Source: Marsupella aquatica (taxonomy: Eukaryota > Marchantiophyta). From it: DNA of 64,000 nt. Position 1 is the stretch's first letter, and every line of letters starts with the position of its first letter. The notes beneath the pieces are model-generated. The model was not told where the DNA came from, did not search any database, and was given only the letters and a program-made list of their open reading frames with translations. Position numbers and translations under genes: made by a program. Positions 57,031 to 64,000 of this stretch are shown here, in pieces. The stretch lies in the NCBI GenBank assembly GCA_973895155.1, contig OZ316891.1, positions 29,326,001 through 29,390,000 of the forward strand, written 5' to 3'.

Positions 57031-59490
57031 GCAACATTTTACACTTTGCACTTATACATCATTACATGATTATTCTTCTTGCTCTATTTTCGGTCATTCT
57101 CCTTCCTTCTGTTTCTTGTTATTTGATAAATTACTATTTTCATGTCCAAGTAACATTCAACTAGGATCCAAGAGTCTCAAAGTTTTTGGATATCTCGAGA
57201 GCCATCCTGGCCCAGAAAACAAGGCCAAAACTATGGTAGGGTTGGGTCTTTTCGAGCATAAGCAGTGGGAGGAAACACTTTGAGAGGTATCCTAGAAGCT
57301 GTAGAGATAATGGAAGATATGCAAAACAGCCCGGGCTAAAAAGCTAAGTAGACAAGTCAGTGTACCGCACACTTTGAGTCTGTATCCTACACCGCAGACT
57401 CTCGGCCTAACTAAAAGTTCCCATCTATTATAGTTTGAGACGCCCTACTGTTGTGCCTTCCCTAAACCATCCCTTGGAATGTATATCCCTCACAACTATC
57501 TACATGTAATATGTAATATGCAGTAATCCATAAGAATTCCACACAAGATTTTCTCTCACACATGAGAGAGCACACATATAATGTTAAAGATAGTTTTGCA
57601 CTTGCATATCTGTCGTTTAGTGGAGTCTTCTATGCACTTGCAGAAAGTGCAACGAGAACTCCAAAATGGTCGGTGCAAGTGCAAAGACATCTCCAAAATG
57701 GTAGGGAGAAAATGAATAACCGGTTTGCAATTAGCCGGAATTTGCACTTATGGATTGTGCACTCAGGAAGAGCCGACTGTCGCCTTCTCTTGAACCCTAA
57801 CGGGCGGAGCACTAACTGCGATTGTCGCGCGATTAACTTGCCACTAATATCTATAATGCGAGCCCTAAAACTACGCGGATTTTACGGCTCGCACGGACAA
57901 TTCTCACGAGAAAGCGTGGGATTAGCATGACAGGAAAGTCTGTTACGTAATAAAGCAACCCTTAATGATGATCACGGTTGTACTGATCATCAGAGTAAAT
58001 TAAATTTAGTACAAAAACGCAGGACAGAAATAACTGCGACAACTCTGTGCCCGTATTTCGGAGGTGCAGTACAGTACTCTGTATTGTATCTTATTGTTGT
58101 CAATACCGTACTTCTCCCCGTTGCCCTACAGCTGGAATAGTAGTTTACCTCCATCTCAATGACATGAAAAAGACCTTAGGAAACTAGTAAATTGTTAAAG
58201 CCAGAATAGACCCCATTAGAACCCATCAGTGCATTACCAAGCAACCCAAAATAGACCCCATTATAGATCAGTGCATACCTAGCAACCCCCCTCCCAGCGC
58301 GACTGGGAGATTTAGCAAGCCGGGCGAGGGCCCGGTGCATACCAAGTTCCTGAAGGGGACTAGGTTTTTTTCACCTATCCTGCATTTCACACTCAACAGA
58401 AATGGATAGCTGTGGTTTAAGTCGCGAGAAAAGTTGAAGTATCAAGTGTACTCCCTAGAGCAGCTGCAAAGGCATTCAATCAAACATGAGAGACTGATCA
58501 TAGATCAATCTTGGCAGGTCTTGTCCCACCAGCTTGTGGAGGGCAGGGCTGCCTGCCTCTCGAGCTGATCAGGGTCCTTCAGTAGGTCTGCAATATCAAT
58601 TAGGGTAAGTTGGTGATCCTTAGTAGTACTGGTAGTTTTTCCACATTTTTCTCTTAATAAACTCTGCAGCGAGTGGCAACTTACTACTAAGTGCAACACC
58701 ATATTGTAATCATGGGTATTTCAATATATCCACCATGTCATGAAAGGAGAAGAGGCTGTAACTCTGTAGCAACACCTAGGAAAAAGTGTGACACGCCCAA
58801 TGTATGGGTACTTATTCATAGTGGACCCACACAACCCCATCAGTAACAATCATTTATGTACTGTCACCTGTGAGCTTTGACAGACGAGTCTCTGCTGTTA
58901 TTAATGGACGACCAAACGTTGGGACTCTCTTCTTGATGGGGTCCACGGATCCAGCTCAAAATCACAATGCCTCCTCAGATCCCTTTGAAGTCACTTCCTG
59001 ACTTCCCAGGAATTTCCATGTTGTTTATGTAGAATTTGATAGTCATTATTTTTACTATAATTACACACCTCATGACAAGCCTAACCGTCGATTGAACAAG
59101 TTCAGAGGATCTAAGATTTGGACACGTCATCAAAATGGGGAATAAAAGTGCCAAAAGGGGAGACAGGATCCACAGACCAGAAATCCAGTAAGGTGAGAAC
59201 ACAAGGGACAGACCCAGGAAGGTCAAAGAGTCAAAAAGCCCGTAAATTCCCAACAGCTGAAAAGCAACTAAAGCGTTATTGACCAGTAAACTGTAAAGCC
59301 AGGTAGATTTCCATGATTTGAAACAAGTATACTAAAGCCCGAGTGGAAGAAAAAGACTTGGTGGGCAGGAAAAAGACTTGGTGGGCAGGAAAAACCCTCT
59401 CATCGAGTCCCCCACATTGACCTCCTTGGGCCAAAAAGATCTGCAGCCTGGCTGATTGCCCTCAGAAGCCACCGTCCATACACTCCTTGA
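57031..59490. other. Intergenic, minor duplications only
   Basis: A short duplication of 'AATAGACCCCATTA' plus 'ATCAGTGCAT' lies at about 58,205-58,275, and an exact 20-base duplication of AAAAAGACTTGGTGGGCAGG at about 59,351-59,390. No exon is supported. Confidence 0.45.
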
Positions 59491-60110
59491 GGCTGATTGT
59501 AACCTGTAATCATGTTACTTTTGCGGCTCAAGTGAGCATTCTAACCTGAAAGTATTCCTCTCCACAGCAATGCATTGTAACCTGTAAGCATAATGCTGAT
59601 TGCAGCTCAAGTGAGCAGATTGTAACCTGAAATTACTCCCCTCAGCAGTAGCCCTAAAATTGCAGACTATTTCACTGTGTAGTCTCACAATGCCTCCCAA
59701 GCCCTCATGCAATGCCTTCCCCAAGCCCTTGCAGTGCCTTGCTACCTCGCGAAGGCATACCACGGCCTCGCGGAGGCATACCTTACCTTGCACAGTGAAC
59801 CATCGCTGCAGCATAAGCACAAATCCAAACTTACTGTAATTTGCTATTCAAGCCTACTGTTCATGGCTTACTCCATATAATGAAGCCATAGGCAATAATT
59901 TGTATGGTAACAATGTTTTTAATATTTAAATTATGCTATTGAATGGAAATGGGCATGGGGAGTCTGGGTACAGAGAGCCCTTATGCATCCATATAATGCA
60001 GGCATATGCCATAATCTGTATGGTAACCATGTTTTTAATATTTAGATTATGCTATTGAGTGGAACTGGGCATGGGGAGTCTGGGTACAGAGAGCCCCTAT
60101 GCACACACAC
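59490..60110. repeat. Two adjacent direct duplications
   Basis: At 59,497-59,640, 'GATTGTAACCTGTAA' and 'GCAGCTCAAGTGAGCA' recur with variation. At 59,872-60,105 a unit of about 120 bases ('CCATATAATG', 'TTTTTAATATTTA', 'GGGCATGGGGAGTCTGGGTA') is present twice with high identity. Confidence 0.85.
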
Positions 60111-60822
60111 AAATATAGGCTGTTTTTTTGGTTTAAAGAAACAGCTGAGTTACTCCTAAATTGCAAGACAGTGATTGTGTGCAATTGTAACTATGTGGCA
60201 AGAGCTGTACCCAGGCTGTACCCTGACTCTATGGGTTGTGGCTTCCAGGAGCAATTGGCCAGGCCACAGTTTGTGGGGACTAAGGGAGCCCTTTTTAGAG
60301 GTGGGACTGGATGGGAAGTTTTTCTGCTCCCCGGGCATCAAGCTCTTTTTGCCAACAGTGGATTTAACATTCCTCATTTCTCATTTTCACATTATTTTGA
60401 TAGCCGTAACAACCATCGATATAGATCGCTGCCAAAGTGTGCTTTCAATCATGGCCAGGTGTTTGTCTTTCATAGGAAAGAAAACAAGTCAGCCTTATAT
60501 TTTATCTAGCAATCTTGGCTCATTTTATTGGGAGACACCAAGAGGTAGCGCAAGGCACACTTGGCCCGAGAAAGCACCAACGGATTTTGGTTGGGCAGTT
60601 TGAAATAAAGCATTGTCATTTCCAAGAAGAAAAAGCAAGAACACCTCAATTGCAGCTGTTCTCATTTGCAATCATTAGAGAACAGATAATAGAAAATAGT
60701 CGTTTACTACAGTACCTTCCCGTCTCCCAAAGAAAAACACCTCATAGTGTCCCTATCCTTATTTAAAAAATAGAAAATCTCAAAGCTTTTCAGCAGCAAG
60801 CAGCAGAATTGGGTTAATTTTC

Positions 60823-60828
60823 TTGTGT

Positions 60829-60859
<31 letters not shown>

Positions 60860-60860
60860 T
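60823..60860. repeat. GT microsatellite fused to G-run
   Basis: (TG)n is followed directly by about 18 G with no spacer. It is a likely slippage hotspot and assembly-error site. Confidence 0.95.
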
Positions 60861-60899
60861 GGCTTTATCAGAAGTGGGCCTTTCCTTATTTCTCCAAGG

Positions 60900-61160
60900 T
60901 ATGATTGGGGCTGTCCATTGGGGAGATGCTAGTGCAGTTCACTTTACAAAACAGGGGGCCCTGGTTCCTTCTAAACGGTTGCCAATCTGGTATGGAATCG
61001 AGTGGGGCCCAAATTTTGCATACCTGGAGCACTATTTGGTCCCGGATTTTAGACCACCTCCATTTTCCATTGGAGGTCTGTGTGTATCCAGCTGCTTGGT
61101 CCATTCAAATATTTTTGGGTCTCTTGCATTCAAAAAGGACAAGGAGACTTATCTCGTGCT
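60900..61160 (+). repeat. Dispersed repeat family R, copy in + orientation
   Basis: Inverse orientation relative to the copies near 28.6 and 45.5 kb, with the same block order: 'TTCACTTTACAAAACAG', 'GTGGGGCCCAAATTTTGC', 'TGGAGCACTA', 'GATTTTAGACCACCTCCA', 'TGCTTGGTCCATT'. Non-coding. Confidence 0.7.
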
Positions 61161-61289
61161 CATTGTCCGAGGCTGCAAAAAAGGCAGGCATTGTACAAGA
61201 GGGATGCAGGTGCAAAATTTCGCAAATTCAAATAGACTTTTGATCGACTTGTTCAATATGACTCCAATTGGTGGCACTCAAGCTACTTC

Positions 61290-61500
61290 ATCAGGCTCTG
61301 CTTATTCAACAACTAGCAGAATTAGCATACATTCATCAGATTCTTCAAGTTTGGCAATTAGGTCATAACTACTGTAGGTCCATTTGCACACTTCCGGCTT
61401 TGCTTACTCAACACCTAGCAGAAATAGCTTATTACATTCACCAGATTATTCGGGTTATGGCAATTGGCTCATAACCAGGTCCATTTGCACACTTCCATCC
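61290..61500. repeat. Two-copy direct repeat, unit about 110 bases
   Basis: 'CAACACCTAGCAGAAATAGC', 'ATTCACCAGATTATTC', 'GGCAATTGGCTCATAAC' and 'GGTCCATTTGCACACTTCC' occur twice in order. Flanking frames at 61,268-61,869 are Ser/Pro rich and may be a relic of a transposon protein, but no motif is recognisable. Confidence 0.7.
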
Positions 61501-61869
61501 AACAATATTCTATGCATGGACCAGTCTCATTTCCAGGCGTGCTAAGAACTCCATCATTGGTAGAAAATGTGAAGCTTCAACGCAACTTTTTTCCAGATTT
61601 GCAACGGACCAGCTTATGGGTATGATGGCGGGGATCCCTTTCTACTTGGGACCTCAGTGGACTACTTCTCCAACTGCAAGTCTGAAAGGACTATGAATGA
61701 ACCAGCCTATGCAGCTCATTTATTTTCATGGTTATGCAACTCCTGGGTACTATGCACATTTGTTCAATTTCCCATTCCCTTCTCCGCCTCTTTCCCCTTT
61801 TCCACCAATGCCCACTCCCATGGTGCCTCAACAAAAAGCATTAAGAGTCAGTATGATGAGTTGAATTGA

Positions 61870-62700
61870 CCTAATGTAAGCCCCCTAGTCAATTCACTAA
61901 CCAAGCTCAATTGGCATTCTTGTTTGCAAGCTCTTAAGTAAAGGTACACATCAGAAGCTTTGGTCTTACCATTGGGTTCATTTAGAGCTACAAGGTAGCT
62001 ATATATATTTTTACATTTTTAACAATACCCAAGTATGAAAGGAAAGTATGGAGGAAAATGTCAGAAATCCAGATATTTATTTATTTCCATGCAGGAGTGT
62101 TTTTATAGAACCCTAAATTGTTTGAATGGAATCAAGGGGCAGACCACAGCATAGGGGAATTTGCAACAACAAAACACACAAGCTGATCCATTTAACACAG
62201 GTGGGCAAGACAAGACCCTAGAGAACCAAGGTGAGCACCATGGAGCACTACATCATCTGCACTGGTGAGGAGAATGTGTTTGCTAACAGGGACAACTACA
62301 CTATTCACCACTTTTAGTGTTATATAAGGATTAGTTTTGCTTCAAACTTAGTGTTAGTAACAATGAATTTGGTGAATGAATGTTGAGGCAAAAGTAATAC
62401 TAACTCCGGTTAGTTTTACCATGAAAGAAAATGATGGTCGCGGGCACCTTGTAAAGCTAGCTACCTTAATGGCCCTTATAGGAAGACCAGACAAACAGTA
62501 GTACTTTTCCCATACAAAATCCAACAGGCCATTTATAACCTAAAATGTAAGTTTTGAAAAGAGATCAATACTGAGCATACAACAACAATGTACAGGTCAC
62601 AATTCAGCCTTTATATATCAGATCCACCAACCTGAGCATACATGAACAATGTACAAGTCACAATTCAGCCTTAATTTATGAGATCCACCAACAGCCATGT
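61870..62700. other. Intergenic; relic of AATTAGTGTTA element and a short duplication
   Basis: About 62,287-62,410 resembles the palindromic element at 7.4-7.76 kb in decayed form. About 62,573-62,690 carries two copies of 'GAGCATACA..AACAATGTACA' plus 'GTCACAATTCAGCCTT' plus 'AGATCCACCAAC'. The last phrase appears again near 62,919. Confidence 0.55.
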
Positions 62701-62779
62701 AGGCTGGCTTTCAATATTGAGGAGTCAAAGAGAGTGTGTAAGTCACAATCAGCCTTTTTTTTATATATTATAAAAAAAT

Positions 62780-62880
62780 TAAGGGGAACTTTGTGAAACC
62801 CCATAGAAAGGGACCAGTCAGACACAACTTTTGAACCCAAGATCTACTAGTCATTACTCAAGTGAGCTACCACACAACCA
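62780..62880 (-). mobile_element. tRNA-like SINE head (minus strand)
   Basis: Read on -, TAGCTCACTTGA (62,869-62,858) resembles the tRNA A box (TAGCTCAGTTGG). GGTTCAAAA (62,837-62,829) resembles the B box, with normal spacing. The flanks do not fold into an acceptor stem, so it is a SINE remnant rather than a tRNA gene. Confidence 0.45.
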
Positions 62881-63149
62881 TGCCTCTCTGGGCACTCACA
62901 ATCAGCCTTTAGTTATCAAGATCCACCAACTGCCATGTAGGCTTGGGCAACCAGAGATGAGGCCTAACTTGCATGTGACAGCCCTGAAGAAAGCATTTGC
63001 AAAGCAAATCTGGATTGACAATGATCTACTGCCTTATTGTGTTTAGGACTATGGGTCCCTTGGAAGTCATTAATGATTCTCCGTACCCGCTGCCCGGACT
63101 GAAGTTTATTATTAAAATACATACCAAAAATCGATCTTCACTTTCCAAG

Positions 63150-63350
63150 AGTGTGCTGAGGGCGTAGCAGTAGCCAAGCTGAGTGGGAGGGCAGAGGTAA
63201 TGGGTTCGAAACCCACCGTGGGTGAGAGAGTTTTACACCGGTACCCACCCAAAAGTGGGGATTAGACAAACTTTTGTGATTGGGGCACAAACTGTACCAA
63301 TGCCATAAATGACATTTCTGGGAAGAGTCTGGCTGAATTGTATTGTCTGA
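63150..63350 (+). mobile_element. tRNA-like SINE
   Basis: TAGCCAAGCTGA (63,171-63,182) fits the Pol III A box with one mismatch, and GTTCGAAAC (63,204-63,212) fits the B box exactly. The TGGGT-TCGAA-ACCCA arm folds as a T-arm. A non-tRNA body follows ('CACCGGTACCCACCC', 'GGGGATTAGACA'). The absence of an acceptor stem argues against a functional tRNA. Confidence 0.6.
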
Positions 63351-64000
63351 CATTGGAATTTCTTCCCCTGGAATGACATGTCACCCTAAACCAACACCTG
63401 GGATGAAATAATTATCAATCTTGAAAATGAAGAATGTCTATTTTGTCGTTCTCAATAAAGTCCCCTTTAATAAGCATGACCTGGAGGACAGAATGATCCA
63501 CTCAAGTACTCAACCTCCCCCAAAACAAACAAACAACAAAATTATCCCCACCCACAAAACTAAAGATCCAGGCCAAGTCGTGAATTTGGGCCCTTTTTTA
63601 ATCGCTCAAAATGTCTGGTCCAGTCCATGATCGGAATTTCCCAACAGCACCTCAGTCTGAGTAACACGGATATATATGTTCGCCACGTGGGACCATGTTT
63701 CTATTATGGCAAGCACCTTCCTTTTTTGGTGCCAACTCGTACGATGTTCAGCACATACTTGCCTCTTTCGGACACGTACGCTGTACCGTATAAACCTTCG
63801 TTTCCACATGTATCTTCTTCAGTAACCTGCCTCTGTAGATGTATGATCCCCGCCAAGTTTTACTCGGAGAGGTAAACTTTACTCACAGTACATTGTAAGG
63901 AGATGTTGTGATGAGCACCTCCTTACAGTGTCATGAAGTTTGTCAAAATTTTGTTGATATATTTAACTGATGAACTCGTATAGTGAAAAGTGTTATTTGA
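63351..64000. other. Intergenic to window end, nothing recognised
   Basis: Short open frames only. No exon, repeat or element end was identified before the window stops. Confidence 0.4.

Noticed and set aside
60905-61243. 112-codon + strand frame
   Set aside because: Coincides with dispersed repeat family R, whose other copies do not keep the frame open.

Overview
The window looks like nuclear DNA from a land plant. Its genes have many short exons with GT-AG introns, long 5' leaders and plant-specific domain architectures, and they sit in AT-rich, repeat-laden DNA. No prokaryotic operons, rRNA genes, canonical tRNA genes or CRISPR arrays were seen. A non-flowering lineage, with a bryophyte such as a liverwort as first guess, is an inference. 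It rests on compact genes between minisatellites and small inverted-repeat elements, and on a gene that reads as a peptidoglycan-type amidase. The species cannot be determined from the sequence alone.

Layout: about 0-15 kb is repeat territory. It holds tandem arrays, several small terminal-inverted-repeat elements and a decayed PIF/Harbinger transposase with a MITE inserted in it. From 15.5 to 21.3 kb (+) lies an RNA-binding (RRM) protein gene with a pyrimidine-rich minisatellite just upstream. From 22.9 to 26.9 kb (-) lies a 12-exon gene whose C-terminal half carries the full zinc-ligand and catalytic pattern of N-acetylmuramoyl-L-alanine amidases. About 27-31.7 kb is again repeats, including a second copy of a TIR element first seen at 2.2 kb, and a hairpin. 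At 31.8 kb there is an orphan exon resembling a plastid transit peptide.

Three + strand genes follow. At 33.1-37.7 kb is a BAH + TFIIS-central-domain + zinc-ribbon chromatin protein. At 39.9-43.1 kb is ER membrane protein complex subunit 10 (EMC10). At 47.8-50.5 kb is a small hydrophilic, charge-rich protein with an internal tandem repeat. On the - strand, 52.1-53.9 kb holds coding-like exons of an unrecognised gene, and 54.7-56.6 kb holds an intronless TPR-SET (SMYD-like) methyltransferase gene. From 56.7 to 64 kb I find no convincing gene, only duplications, a copy of a dispersed repeat, and two tRNA-like SINE heads.

The genes do not form a pathway; they are independent housekeeping or regulatory loci. 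Two (BAH-TFIIS and TPR-SET) are chromatin or transcription related, one is RNA related, one is an ER membrane-insertion factor, and one may act on peptidoglycan-like substrate. All exon models were built by eye from splice signals, reading-frame phase and family resemblance. The phases close exactly in the amidase-like gene, the BAH gene, EMC10 and the small hydrophilic protein.
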